Source: Ehretia macrophylla
Lineage: Eukaryota; Streptophyta; Magnoliopsida; Boraginales; Ehretiaceae
Direction of reading: 5' to 3'
NCBI GenBank assembly: GCA_037974665.1
Contig: CM075770.1
Location: 9,746,501-9,810,500 of the forward strand
Length of the DNA: 64,000 nt
Position numbers and translations under genes: made by a program. Shown one piece after another: positions 23,249 through 35,099 of the stretch (positions within the stretch are counted from its first letter, which is position 1; each line of letters starts with the position of its first letter). A model generated the notes under the pieces. It worked only from the letters and a program-made list of their open reading frames with translations. It had not been told where the DNA came from and searched no databases.

Positions 23249-24887
23249 TCTCCTGACACCTAACAAATTCTAACCAAACACCTTGACACCAAAAAAAAAA
23301 ACAAAAACAAAAAAAAAAAATCTCGTCCTTTCGATCAACCTAAGCGTTGGAGTGATATCCACCTCTGGTTTTGACATTTGAGGTTGCTGTTAATTTGTTA
23401 AATTTGGGATTGAAACCCTTTCTATTATTGGAAACGACAACTTGCTGTCGGGGCCTAAATTTATTCTCGATCGATGCACCGGTTCTGATGCCAACTGTCT
23501 TTTGATTTTTTTCTCAAGCACAATGGGTTTCTAGACAAGTACTGTTTGCTAAATGGTAAGGAGTTTAATCAAATGTTACTTTTACAAGAACAAGTCAAGC
23601 AGTTCTAGAAGCTCATACGAAAACGATAATGGTGATCTTGACATAACTGAAACCAGCCAATGTCCTTGATATCACGGCAATGTATGTTTCTGATAGTTAA
23701 ACTGAAGTAAGATGGCATCAGACATGTGCAAAAGCTAGATTTGGTATATAATACTATCACTTTCGAGAACTTTTTTGGTGGTTGTCAACATTCTTGGTGA
23801 AGCCATAGAACATGATTACGAGATAATAAAGAACTAAATTTAATTAGCATGCAAAAGTTGTCAATTGCATTACCTAACAAAACATATCATTATGGTTTCT
23901 TACGTGGTAACTTGATTTGAAAGTTTAAACTATTAAATAATCTGTATTTAATTAGTTTGATGTACTAATACTCCCTCTCTGGTGTAAGTGAGGTTTTTCA
24001 AACTATGCATATAACTAACGAGATTATAGTGGCGAGATTTATATCTTAATGGTACGTACAATTTAATTACCATGCGAAAGTTGTCAATTGTCTTACCTAG
24101 CAAGAAATATCATTAGAGTTTCTTCAGTGGCACTTTTTTTCTTCTTCTTTCTTTTTCTCTTTTTCAGTGTCACTTGATTTAAAAGTTTATACTATTAGAT
24201 AGTGTATACTTAATTAGTTTGATATCTTCAATACTCTGTCTCAGGTTTAAGCGACGTTTTTTGAACTGTGAGCGTGACAAATGGAAGTATAATGGCGAGA
24301 TTGAAAACCAACATGTTTCCTCATGTGCAAGAGAGATTTAAGCTATGCACATGATGAATGGATGATTGTGAGAAGATTTAAACCCAACGCCTTTTAGGTT
24401 ACGGAACTCTGATACTATTTTAAGTGTTCATGTGAACTAAAAGTTTAAATTGTTAAATATTGTATAGTTAATTAATTTAATATTTCTAATAAGATAATTT
24501 TCATGATAAAGTTGATGCATTTCATTAATATTTTTTCGGGAGGCAAGTGATTTTGGGCACTGCTAATTATTCTACCACGTTGGCTCAAAGCAAGCTACAA
24601 AGTAATAGAAGAAATTAAAGGATAAAAAGGTCTAATAAACTGCACATTCATAGCCTTTATAAGCACTTACCCCTAAGATTAGGGAAGCTTTTGAAGTTTT
24701 TTTACTAATCTTGGTTCAAGCTATCGGTTGTTTTGTTGTATATGGCTAAGTCATTTTGGTAGTGCTTCTCTCTCTTTCAAAACAAAGAGGCAAGATTAAA
24801 AAGAGCACATGAGACAATGTCATGCATGCACAAAGAGAGTGTTAGGGTTTCCTATGGTGAACTAATTCATCGTTGTTAATAGATTGG
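23249..24887. other. Intergenic with a diverged local duplication
   Basis: About 23855-24050 and 24085-24300 are diverged direct copies sharing AAAGTTGTCAATTG, TATCATTA, ACTTGATTT, AAAAGTTTA and TTAATTAGTTTGAT. A shorter third copy is near 24430-24485. Some of the unit resembles plant retroelement or MITE flank sequence, but it has no element ends. No gene is seen. Confidence 0.55.
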
Positions 24888-24890
24888 TAA

Positions 24891-25941
24891 GGCGGCGTTT
24901 GGTTCGTGGATTAATTTTTTATTTTTGGGAATGTGATTCTTAGGATTGTGATTCCCACGAATGTTGTAAAATCTATTTGGTATGCCAAAAATATTTCTGG
25001 GAATATTATAATATTGTGTTTGGTTTACACTTGATATTTCTGGAAATCTTGATTAGTTTTCCAAAAATACCCATAACTGAAAAAATAACTTCAATATCAT
25101 ATTCAAGGCATTTGTTTTCTTGTATCTACACAATCAACTTATTAATGATATCACAAATATTTATCGTTAAAAAAAAATACCAATTAACAATAGATTAAAC
25201 AAAAATGTAGGAATACACCATATTAGCATATCTGGAAAATGGGAAAGCAGAATTTAGTTGATGTTCCAGTTCCAGTAAGATTTAATTTCTCCTTTTTAAA
25301 AGAATTTTCAGATTTGAAAGAAATCTAGCAGATTATAAGCATTCAAAGTCAAAAATTAAGAGCATATAGCAAACCGCAAAACAAATAGCATATATGTATG
25401 ACAGATCCCTGAAAATTAGTGCTTCAAAAGAAATAAAAATAAAAATTTATGAAATGGTGAATTTTCATAGAGGAAATCCGCGAGCAATCCCATATACAGA
25501 TTCAGTGATGAAAGCAAAACTAAAGGCTACTCAGAAACATACACACACACAGACACACATGGATGTGTGCAGAAGACGATGAAAGCAAGATTGTTGGTAA
25601 AGATCGCCAGGCTTCATGATTGTGAGGTGAGAAGATGATGATGTTTGATGGATGTCCTAGGTCAAGCAACGATTGTATCAGAGAAAATAAGAAAAAGTTA
25701 TTTTTAGTTAGGGTGTTTTCGTCTTTTTATGTTCTCCAAATTATTCTCACAACTTAGGAATAACATATTCTTACCCTCTAATATGAAAATAAATTTTAGC
25801 TAAAATATGGGAATAAAGGATTCTCAAGAATTCCATATTCTCATGAATAATTTTTTAATCCACAAATCAAACATTAGGATGTTACATTCTTAATTCCTTA
25901 TTCTCAGGAATCTATTTATAATCTGCGAACCAAACACCCCA
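24891..25941. mobile_element. PIF/Harbinger (Tourist-like) non-autonomous element, ~1.05 kb
   Basis: The left end is GGCGGCGTTTGGTTCGTGGATTA. The right end, reverse-complemented, is TGGGGTGTTTGGTTCGCAGATTA. TAA immediately flanks both sides (24888-24890 and 25942-25944), the typical 3-bp target of this superfamily. Repeated ATTCTCAGGAATC-like segments lie near both ends. There is no transposase; a CACACACA run is at about 25541-25559. Confidence 0.85.
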
Positions 25942-25944
25942 TAA

Positions 25945-27206
25945 GAGTATTGTTTCAATAGATAAATCTTTTATAGATTTTATTAATATTTGAGTCTATT
26001 AGCTGCCCATTTATCTGAATGATCGATTTCACCTTAAGAGAAAAAACTGGTAATAGACACAAAACTATACATTCTAGTTCTATTTTGGTCGAATAAAATG
26101 TTTAGCCAATTTCATGTGTTTAACGAAAAAAGCTTCTTATAAAGTGGACAAAGAAGAATATGTTTGTCTTGCATTAAAAGATTATAACAAGAATTAATAG
26201 TTTAAAATAAAAAAACTATCAATAAATATGTGTAAGCTCAAAGAGTATTGAGGTTTCAATATCAGGCAAACTTTGTAATTTAAAGTCAATTCTCAATTCG
26301 ACTCATAAAAACTTTACTCGTATTATTAACTAGTGTCAAATGTCACCCTTTACGTTACCAAAAAAAAAAAAAAATGTCACCCTTTACCAACCCTATCTTC
26401 TATTTTAGTCTGAGTTTTCCTCGCTTGTTTCTTTTTTTGTTTTTTTTTTGGTCAAATTCGTCGCTTGTTGGCAGGCCTTGTATGAAGCGACTGGATTTAG
26501 AAGTTCGTGCGAGTTTATACATATCGGAAATCATTATATTGTGGGCTAATGGCAAAATGGGCCCACTTGTGGATTAGTGAATATCATGACTGAAGCTTGG
26601 TCAGGCTATTCAAAAATGTATGTAAGTCCTCTAATTTACATACTTATCTCATTAATTTAGACAATAAGACTTAAACTATGCTCTCGATCCACTCCTTTAC
26701 TTTTATGTCTTTTGGGCAGAATCATGTATTTTAATGTTACTATTAATACGAGTTAGAAAGATTTTTTTAAGAAAGTTCTCTATCAAATCTTTATGAGTCA
26801 TGTAGTTATAATTTTTAACCACTTTTCTTAAGGAATATAAGGTATTTATATATGCAATTTGTTGAAGCATTCAATAGTCTTCATTTCCCATTCAAATTGA
26901 AATGCTGGGGGCACTAGTTTTCGTAACATAAAGTCATAGTATTTGAACTTTGCAATTTGCCACGAGCCCAACCACATATACTCTTCACAACATGCTGCTA
27001 AACCTAAAGTTAAACTTTGGCACAAGATTATTTTTTAATGGATCAGGACCGATTCCTCTCCTAATTAATAATTTTTTAAAAAATATTCTAATATTGCATC
27101 CCAATCATTCATCGTATCCAAAACAATTAACATTTGATCTAATGACAACAATAACTCCTAACTATTAGATCAATGCATATAATTTCACCCAATAGAAACA
27201 TTTTTA
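25945..27206. other. Intergenic
   Basis: AT-rich spacer. TGTCACCCTTTAC is repeated on both sides of a 15-base A-run near 26339-26388. No supported gene. Confidence 0.45.
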
Positions 27207-27216
27207 TTCCATCTTT

Positions 27217-27620
27217 GGGTAAATTTCACATTAGTCCTTATTGTTTATACTTTTTTACAAGTTGGTCCTTAATATTTTTAAAAAATCATATTAGTCTCTA
27301 ATATTTACAAAGTGATTCAAATGATGTCTATTATTCAAAAATAGTCAATTTAGTCCCTATTATTTTTCAAAAAATTTAATTTAGTCTCCAAATATGAGTC
27401 ACGTATAGGGACTGAATTTAATTTTTTTTAAAAACAATAGGGACTAAATTAATTAATTTTTTTAAATAATAATGATCAAATTGGCTAAGTTTGAACAACA
27501 TAGATTATTTTGAATAACCTTTATAAATATTAGGAGCCACTATGAACGAATCTTTTAAAACATTAGGGATTATATTAAAAAATATATATAAACAATAAGA
27601 ACTAAGTGTAAAAATTACTC
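27217..27620. mobile_element. Mutator-like foldback MITE, 404 bp, with 10-bp target duplication
   Basis: The ends GGGTAAATTTCACATTAGT and (reverse-complemented) GAGTAATTTTTACACTTAGT pair. The whole element is an imperfect palindrome with GTCCCTATTATTTTT and AAAACAATAGGGAC near the centre. TTCCATCTTT is present on both sides (27207-27216 and 27621-27630), a perfect 10-bp duplication. Confidence 0.9.
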
Positions 27621-27630
27621 TTCCATCTTT

Positions 27631-29946
27631 TGTAGTTTAAAAAATTAGATGAGTGAGTGAAATGTAATGTTAAAATTTTAGAATAAAACATTACTCAAGA
27701 GAGGATCTTATTTTTTTTGACACCCCCACGTGGGAGTATCTATTTAGAGGAACATAAATACATTCAATTAATTCTTTTCTTGTGCGTCTTAGCAACATTG
27801 ATAGTATCAATTGCAAAGTCAAACTCCTTATCTCCATATTCTTTCTCCGGATTTGATGATCTTCTACAAGATAGATTTAGGAAAATGTTAATTCAAAGAG
27901 ACTTGAGATTATTTAGACTTTGTCACTGTTGAAAATCAACAATAAAGAATATTATTAGTATCAAGATATTTTTGCAGGAAAGTAAGAAGCTAATCGAGTA
28001 ACTTTTGTTATGTCTATTCTTAAAGCTACTTTAATGCCCATCTCCAAAAGTCCTAGTTTATGTTTTATCAAAGTACCTCCTATCCCGTCCCGTCCCGTCC
28101 CGTCCCGTCCCGTCTTACTCTATTTAAATCTTCTCATGATTTAGATCATTAACAAAAAAAAAATTCTTTATTATCATTAAATTTAACGTAAAAGAAAAAA
28201 ATTGTCTTCAAATCTTGATCATTTTATTATAATTGAATAGAAATTTTCTCACAATTAGATCTAACTTTATGCGTAATCCAAGTCTCTCCCTCCCCTGGAT
28301 CCCAACACATGCATACCCTAAATTAAAAAAGAAAAGACAAAAGGTCATAAGAAATCAGAAATAATAAGGCTTTAATTTTTATAAAAAAATTACTTGGACC
28401 TCTACTTTTTAAAGTCGGACCTAATAAACAGTGTGTTATTATAGAAGTCATTTATGATGCTAATGAATTTTATAATTGAACAAATTTTACAATTGAACAA
28501 GTTTGCCCATTTATATGGCATGATGGCTCCTCTTCTACACGATATTTCAAAGCTTTCTACCTTAATCAAGTTAGCTCGATTTTGGTCCTAAAAGCCAAAG
28601 CTAGAGAAAGACATACTAGCATTATATTAACTCGAGAATTAAATTATCACATAATATTATAATGTTTTAAGAGAGATTCAATAACAAAATTGGCCCGCGA
28701 AGGAACCAAACGCGAGAAAGAGTCTATGTGACAAAAGAGTATTTGGGTGAGATACAGTCTGTCATGTTTCAACTAGCCCTTTATTATTGAAGATGAGCTC
28801 TTTCTTTTTATAAATAAAAAACTTAAAATTTTCCAGCCGAAAACACATCTTGTCATCCCCACCGTTCAGACAATGACCTGATTGGACTTGGTTCTTTGTT
28901 TTCCATTTCTTTCACACTTGGCCTCGTTGTCATGTCTACATCTTTCTTCATCAATCTCCAATTATCTAATTGCCCCATGAAGATTCTTTGGACTTGAACC
29001 ACTTCCACCATTTAATATTTGTTCATTTATTAACGTCTTATTTTTGTTGTAGTGTTATTGTAAAATTTGGTTCAGGTCCTGCACATGTAATATTTTCTTC
29101 TTCTTCTTTTTTTTTTTTTTCCCCTTACAAGGGAGGCCTACTAAAGTATCCCCTTTATTTCTATCTAGCAAAAAAACAAGCTGATTCAGAGGTTGCATCA
29201 AGTTGTGCATGCCCAAAGGATATTCAAGCGTTGCATATGTAATATTGCTTAACAATAAAATTGTTATCTTCAACTGAAGAGTTAAAAAATATGTGGTAAC
29301 TAATTATTATACGGTGGACCCTCATATTTCTTAACAGGAATTTATTATGTAACGTCTTATAAACAAGTAAGTAACTTTACTATCAGATCAAAGTTTTAGT
29401 GACAAATACAATATCTTTCTATACAAATAAATTATCAATTTTAATATCACATTATAAAATTTTAAATTATTTCACGTGACACTAATTATTTTTATAATAA
29501 AAACTCATATTTCTTTTTAACATTAAGAGAACTAAGTAAGTTACCAGTATATATCTTATTCTTAATCTTTACCTCTCATTGAAACCTGAAACAGAAGTGT
29601 TATCACTTGAAGAATATCATTGTGATATTTTTCGCCAACCATAGGTGTGTTATGTTATACAAATCATAAGGCCATCATCATAACCTGGACCACAATAACT
29701 ATTCCCTTTCCATTTTATATGTGATATGGGACAGATTAAGCTACTTTATCCAAGGTCAAAGATGATTAACCGCAATTTTATCAGCTTATGAAGTTGGAAT
29801 TTTTGCTATTCAAGGGCCTTATATTTATAAAAAATATTGTAAAGCTCAGGGAAGATTTACAAGAATGCAATAATATATCTACAAGAAATGCGAAGATCAT
29901 CATGTTATTTAAGGTTATATTTAACCTAATTGTGAAATTTTAACTT
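27631..29946. other. Intergenic
   Basis: A 2.3-kb AT-rich stretch with no supported gene; the few frames of about 70-90 codons are not recognisable. It contains the CCCGT repeat at 28083-28114 and a T-run at about 29108-29121. Confidence 0.5.
28083..28114. repeat. (CCCGT)n microsatellite, about six units
   Basis: Six consecutive CCCGT pentamers in an otherwise AT-rich region. Confidence 0.95.
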
Positions 29947-30356
29947 TTGGGACTCCATTTGTTTGCAGTAAAATATTTTTTGAATTTTTTAATGTTTGGT
30001 AATACAAAAAATTTGATCAACCGAAAAATATTTTATGATCAAGAGAAAATTTTAGTTCAAAAAATTATTGTCCTTTGATAGAATAAAATATCTTTTAGAA
30101 CTCACCCACTTCACCCCATCCTATCCCCTACCCCACCCCCTTCCTCCTCCTACCCACCCCCCAACCCCACCCCCCACCCCATCCTACCCATCCTCTATCT
30201 TCATAGTTAACATATATATTATATGTGTATGTATTTTTTTTTATAAAATCTTATGTCGAAAAATATTTTTCACTGTACATTTAAACACCAAAAAATATTT
30301 TTCAGTATTCTATTTTCTAATAAAATATTATTTTACAGCAAACAAACGGAGCCCAA
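29947..30356. mobile_element. TIR MITE with C-rich centre
   Basis: The left end TTGGGACTCCATTTGTTTGCAG and the right end, reverse-complemented, TTGGGCTCCGTTTGTTTGCTG form a clear inverted repeat, followed on both sides by TAAAATA. The centre (about 30108-30190) is almost pure C with A and T. I could not fix a target duplication; the terminus style is like plant hAT MITEs. Confidence 0.75.
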
Positions 30357-30689
30357 GTTGCTGAATTTTTAACAGTAGAACTTTGATTAGAAGTGCAGTT
30401 AAATAAAAGTCGTGTTTGATGTATGTTGAGCTTTTAAAAACTTTGTAGACAACGTTAGGCTTTCAAAAATATGGATAAGTATATTTGAGATTGTAAAAAT
30501 AAAAAAATAAAAAAAAACTTCTTGTATTATGTAAAAATAAATTCACAAAAACCTTTTTTGAAAAACTCAAAATTGAAACTTTTTATTTTTTTAACTTCAC
30601 TTTTTACCATTTCTTAAAAGCTCAAATTTGAAATCTTTCAAAAATAGGCCAAACATATTAGTTTCAATTCTAAATTTATATTTTTTATA
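30357..30689. repeat. Dispersed repeat shared with 59.7-59.9 kb
   Basis: AAAATAAAAAAATAAAAAAA..TGTATTATGTAAAAATAAATTCACAAAA..CTTTTTT..AAAAACTC at about 30500-30570 resembles 59740-59800 in content and order, and both are followed by CTTAAAAGCTC or TATAAAAGCTC. Probably two old copies of one non-coding element. Ends not defined. Confidence 0.45.
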
Positions 30690-31188
30690 ACATAGTGTTT
30701 GGATTGCACTAAGGAATGGAAAGGAAAGTAAAGTAAAGAAAGAAAAATAAAGGAAAGGAAAGTAAATGAATTACCTTGTTTGTATTGCAAAAAAATAATG
30801 ATGGAAAGGAAAGGAAAAGTTTTTTATAATTATTTGTTTGGATTAGAGAAGGAAAGGAAAGGAAATTACAATTTTAAATAGTAAATTACTTAAATATCAT
30901 TTTTCATACTCAAAGTATGTTAAAAGAGTAATAAGGGCAATCATGAAAATAAAATAAAAAAATTAGGGCAATATAGTATTTTTTATGCAAAACCATTCAT
31001 TTCCCTCCCAAACACCCCAAATTGGAAGGATTGAAAAATCCATCTAATTAAAGAAAATTGAGGGAATATTGTACCCTTCCATTTCCTTTATTACTTTCAA
31101 ATTTGCAATCCAAACAAGGGGAGGGGTTGTTTATTCCCTATTCTTTTTGTTAATTTCCATTAAAAAAGTGAATCCAAACAATCTGTAA
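30690..31188. mobile_element. TIR element with GTTTGGATT termini
   Basis: The left end AGTGTTTGGATTGCACTAAGGAATGG pairs with the right end, reverse-complemented, ATTGTTTGGATTCACTTTTTTAATGG. Inner repeats of GGAAAGGAAAG on the left and CTTTCC-type sequence on the right also pair. Non-coding. Ends approximate, no target duplication confirmed. Confidence 0.6.
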
Positions 31189-31627
31189 ATGTTTAAAAGT
31201 TAAGCCAAACAAACCCAAATCAAACTTGTAATTAATACCGTGTGTATAGACAACAAAATGGAGCATCAAATTATTTTTCTTTTAATTTGTGAGCGATATG
31301 AATATCTTCTAGGTTCTGTAATTATATTAGCATTGCTTAATCTTAATAAAGGTGGCTCAATCCCAATGTTTTTATTAGAACTGAAAAAAGAAAAAGATTA
31401 CCTTTTATCTTCTCCTCGAGAAAATGTTTTCTAGATTTTATCAAATTATGTAGCATTTCATCTAGATCTTTGCAAAATTCCAAATAAGTTTCAATAAACA
31501 ATGTTTTCATGGAAATCACTAATTATTGCTAAATGTCCAAAAATATAAAGTTTAAAGAATTTTAAACCCAATCACTAAAAGGGGCAAGATGGTAACTAAA
31601 AGTCACTTATCACTACTAAATTGAAAA

Positions 31628-31740
31628 TTTTTCTATCCATCCGGGTGAATGGTTAGCCCACTAATATAAAAGTGAACCCCACATACTGTGGGATTCACCC
31701 CATGCTAGTGGGCTGACCATTTGACTGAGTAGATGAAAGA
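31628..31740. mobile_element. Small foldback MITE (~113 bp)
   Basis: Nearly palindromic. CATCCGGGTGAATGGTTAGCCCAC pairs with GTGGGCTGACCATTTGACTGAGTAGATG, and AGTGAACCCCACA with TGTGGGATTCACC around a short centre. Confidence 0.75.
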
Positions 31741-32765
31741 ACAACTCCTACGAAATAGATCCAAAGAATTCGTCCTTTCATCAGTTAACTGTTGTTCCCT
31801 ATCCTTGAGGGGAGAGTTTTCATCTGACAATAAGGGTCGCCCTTACTAAAAGTCAGAAGTTAAAATATAACACTTGTCTCATATCGAAAAATTATAAATA
31901 TTAAGACTATCTTATAAGATTTTGGGTTGCTCCACTTAGCACCAATTGATTTTAATATGAAACCCCATGATTCTCAACATAATATAGTTGTGTTTCTACT
32001 CCACAATAAAATGGCGTAGTTGAAAGAAAGCATCGTCACCTCTATGGCGTGCGCGCTTTGCTTTCAAGCCAATTTACCAATTGGTTTTATGATAAAACCT
32101 CAGAATTCTTAACATCGTATCAAAGTTGGGCTCTTAGTCCAGTCATATTCATCCGTATACGACTCATCTCAAATCAGGTCTACTTGTATTCAATCTTTCG
32201 CGTGTGTCATGTTCCACGCATCTTTAATTTTTCACGTATATCCCACATGTATTCAATATTTCCTATGTATTAATCTACCATATGTATTCAATCTTCTAAG
32301 TGTGAGTTACCTCAAAATTAGGTTCACGTGTGTTTAATCTTTCACATGTGACTCATCGCAAATTAAGTCACACGTGAGGAGAGTATTAAAATATAATACT
32401 TATCTCATATCAAAATATCATAAACTCTAAAATCACCTTATATACCTAATTGACACGTTAAAATAAAAATAAAACTTGTTAAACTAGTATGTAATTAAAC
32501 ATAAATATAAAAAATAATATATAGCAACTCTCTATTTGCCTTTTTATAGTGTCCTCATTTGCAAAGATAAATAATCTCACACACACGCACACTCATAAAA
32601 CACATACAACCACCCTGTCCTTTGCTAGCCCAAACCTCCTCTGCTCTACTTCTCTCAACTGATCACAGAAAATCACACACACACACACAAACACATAAAA
32701 CCTCTATCTAACTCTGCTTTTCTTCAAAACTTTGTGGACCTTGTGAAGAAGTACAAAGTGTTGCG
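31741..32765. other. Intergenic and leader region of the HD-Zip gene
   Basis: About 32190-32400 has loosely repeated TGTATTCAATCTT and CACGTG-like units (TTCACGTGTG, TCACACGTGAG). From about 32575 the sequence becomes C/A- and C/T-rich with (CA)n tracts, typical of a plant 5' leader. The transcription start of the HD-Zip gene is probably within 32550-32700. Confidence 0.5.
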
Positions 32766-32858
32766 ATGGTGGTTGTGATAGGCAGCAACAGCAGGGGTTC
32801 ACACTCTTCCCACATCACTGAAGTCATCATCACCAGCTTCTTTCGCCATAAGCTTTGA
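32766..32858 (+). CDS. Upstream ORF in the leader of the HD-Zip I gene (candidate CPuORF)
   Basis: ATG at 32766, 30 codons, stop TGA at 32856-32858, 164 nt before the main ATG. The peptide begins MVVVIGSNSRG and its second half is SSHITEVIITSFFRHKL. Arabidopsis HAT5/ATHB1 carries a conserved-peptide upstream ORF (CPuORF33) that represses translation of the main frame, so position and gene identity fit. I do not remember that peptide well enough to claim a match. A second tiny frame (ATG ATA GAC TCT TGA, 32954-32968) also precedes the main start. If conserved, the peptide would act in cis by stalling ribosomes. Confidence 0.55.
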   Translation: MVVVIGSNSRGSHSSHITEVIITSFFRHKL

Positions 32859-33022
32859 ATTTCACCACCTTTTTCCATTATTTTCTTTACCAAAACCCAA
32901 GAAAACATAAAGGGTTGGTGCTAAATTTTCGTTTATATCATTACCAAGAGCCATGATAGACTCTTGAAAATCCAAAAAAAAAGAAAAAAAAATATCTCTT
33001 TGTAATTCAAGAATTTGCAGAT

Positions 33023-35016
33023 ATGGCGGGTCGATCACTGCCCTTTGGCTCTGCTTCTGCTTCAAACATGGTTCCTTCTACTGAGCTGCCTCTTGGTTCT
33101 TTCTTCATGGCTGGCTCTTCTTCTTTTCTGGGTAATTTTATATATAAACGCACACACACACATCATTTATATCTCTTCATTTTGAAGTACATGCGTTGAC
33201 TTTTCATGATATACAATTTTGATAACTATATATGTGTTTGTGTTTGCAAAACTGTGTGTTTTGGTGTTATATTGAAATGGTTATTACAATTCAACCGCAA
33301 AGGTGTAATCTTATTATGCTTTTTGATTATCATTGGTTATGTTCTGAATCTTCTGATTGTATGTTCTGTTGTTATAGTTTAGTAGATCCCTCTTAATTGA
33401 CCAATTCATCAAGTGTTTAAGTTGTCAGAGAATTATTGTTTTCAACACGCTTCCCCACATCCGGACTGAATTAAGCGTTGCACATCGAGATATTCTTTTT
33501 AAATTGGTGTTCATCATCGAATGGATTAATGGTATGTGTGTGTTTAAAAAGCTTGTGGGTTTTGATGTTGGTGATTTATATGTTTATATTCTGAGGTTCT
33601 GAGGAATGGTTAATGGATTGGCTCCGGAAGGATTCCAAATGGTTATTATAGCATAAGGTTTATGTCTTTATTCATGAATATGATATGGAAATTACTTGAC
33701 TTGTTTCTGTTGTATGGAGTTGATCTTGTAATTTTTTTTGCTAATTGGAGTTGATCTTGTAATTGGCTAAGATCGGGCATAACTCATTCGATATGTTAAA
33801 TCAAGCAGTTCTTTGGGTAGGTTCTTGGTTGTTTAGCTGGGATTTCCTTTCGTAATTGAGTTAGTCTGCAATTAAGATTGGGCTTATAACACATACCGAT
33901 AGTGTTGAGGAAAAGGATTATTGAAAATTTGGCCTTAGAGTTAATATGCGCTATGTAATGATCACTATGGGTGTAAAAAATCAGCGGAAGTTAGTGTCGG
34001 GGGAAACAGATTTTTCTTTCTAAACAGAGTGTGTGAGAAATTCCTTCGGTTATTGAATTCTGTATTTTGTATTGCTGCCTCGTTGTCTTAGGTCTTATAA
34101 TGTCTTGACATTCATTTTCAGGCTCAAGGTCCATGGTTAGCTTCAAGAATGTTAATGGAGGAAACAAATCAGAGAATTCATTCTTTCGGTCTTTTGATCA
34201 AGATGAGAATGGAGATGAAGAATTGGAGGAGTACTTTCATCAACCAGTAAAGAAGAGGCGGCTTACAGAAGAACAAGTTCAGTTTCTTGAGAGGAGTTTT
34301 GAGGCAGAGAACAAACTTGAACCAGAAAGGAAAATTAAGCTTGCTAAGGACCTCGGTTTGCAGCCTCAGCAGATCGCAATATGGTTTCAAAATCGACGAG
34401 CACGATGGAGGACAAAAAACCTAGAGAAGGAATATGAGGTTCTAAAAGCTGGCTACGACAGCCTCAAAGCTGACTATGATAACCTTCTCAACGAGGAGGA
34501 GAAACTCAAAGCAGAGGTACTGAATTTCAGCAGTTATTGTCGATCTCAAAATTTTAATATTTTCGCAATACTTGTCTTAAGATTCAATACTTGATTCAGG
34601 TTCTTCACCTCACTGAAAAGCTGCTTCTCAAAGATAAAGAGAAGGATTCAAATTTTTGCGACGGCATAAGATTGTCAGAAGCATCGCCAAAAGAACCTGT
34701 TGCTGATTCTGTTTCAGCAAATGATACATCAAAAGCATCAGCATTGGCTCTTAAGCAGGATGATCTTAGCTCAGCCAGAAGTGATGTGTTCGATTCGGAT
34801 AGCCCGCATTACACTGATGGCGTCCACTCCTCTTTCTTCGAACCTGGTGATTCTTCATATAATTTTGAACCTGACCAGTCAGATTTATCACAAGAGGAAG
34901 AAGATAACTTGAGCAACAATCTGTTCCATCCTGATTATCCCGGCCCGCCCACAAATTCAACTTACTTTGGACTTCCAGTTGAAGATAATAATGCTTTCAA
35001 TTTTTGGTCATGCTGA
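33023..35016 (+). CDS. HAT5: Class I HD-Zip transcription factor, HAT5/ATHB1-like
   Basis: Three exons, 33023-33131, 34122-34516 and 34600-35016, with GT-AG introns and matching phases, giving 306 residues. The N-terminus is Ser/Phe-rich and an acidic patch (about 62-74) precedes the homeodomain at about 79-135, beginning [14 protein letters not shown] and ending in recognition helix [12 protein letters not shown] (124-135). A leucine zipper follows directly (about 138-178: [31 protein letters not shown]), the arrangement that defines HD-Zip proteins; the pair dimerises and binds a pseudopalindrome of the CAATNATTG type. The acidic C-terminus ends FNFWSC, comparable to the Trp-containing activation tail of ATHB1. 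Family members act in the nucleus in development and stress responses. The first intron is long (990 bp). Upstream ORFs in the leader suggest translational control. Intact. Confidence 0.93.
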
Positions 35017-35089
35017 GCAATTCATGGTATCTGTTAATCCTGTGTTCCTCCTCTCTTCTTCCAAGCTTTATAGACTAATATGTATAAGC

Positions 35090-35095
35090 AATAAA
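35090..35095 (+). terminator. Probable polyadenylation signal of the HD-Zip gene
   Basis: AATAAA about 75 bp after the stop codon, followed by TGTAA- and T-rich sequence. Confidence 0.5.
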
Positions 35096-35099
35096 TGTA

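Noticed and set aside
28083-28114. CRISPR-like short repeats
   Set aside because: Contiguous pentamer microsatellite without spacers, in plant DNA.
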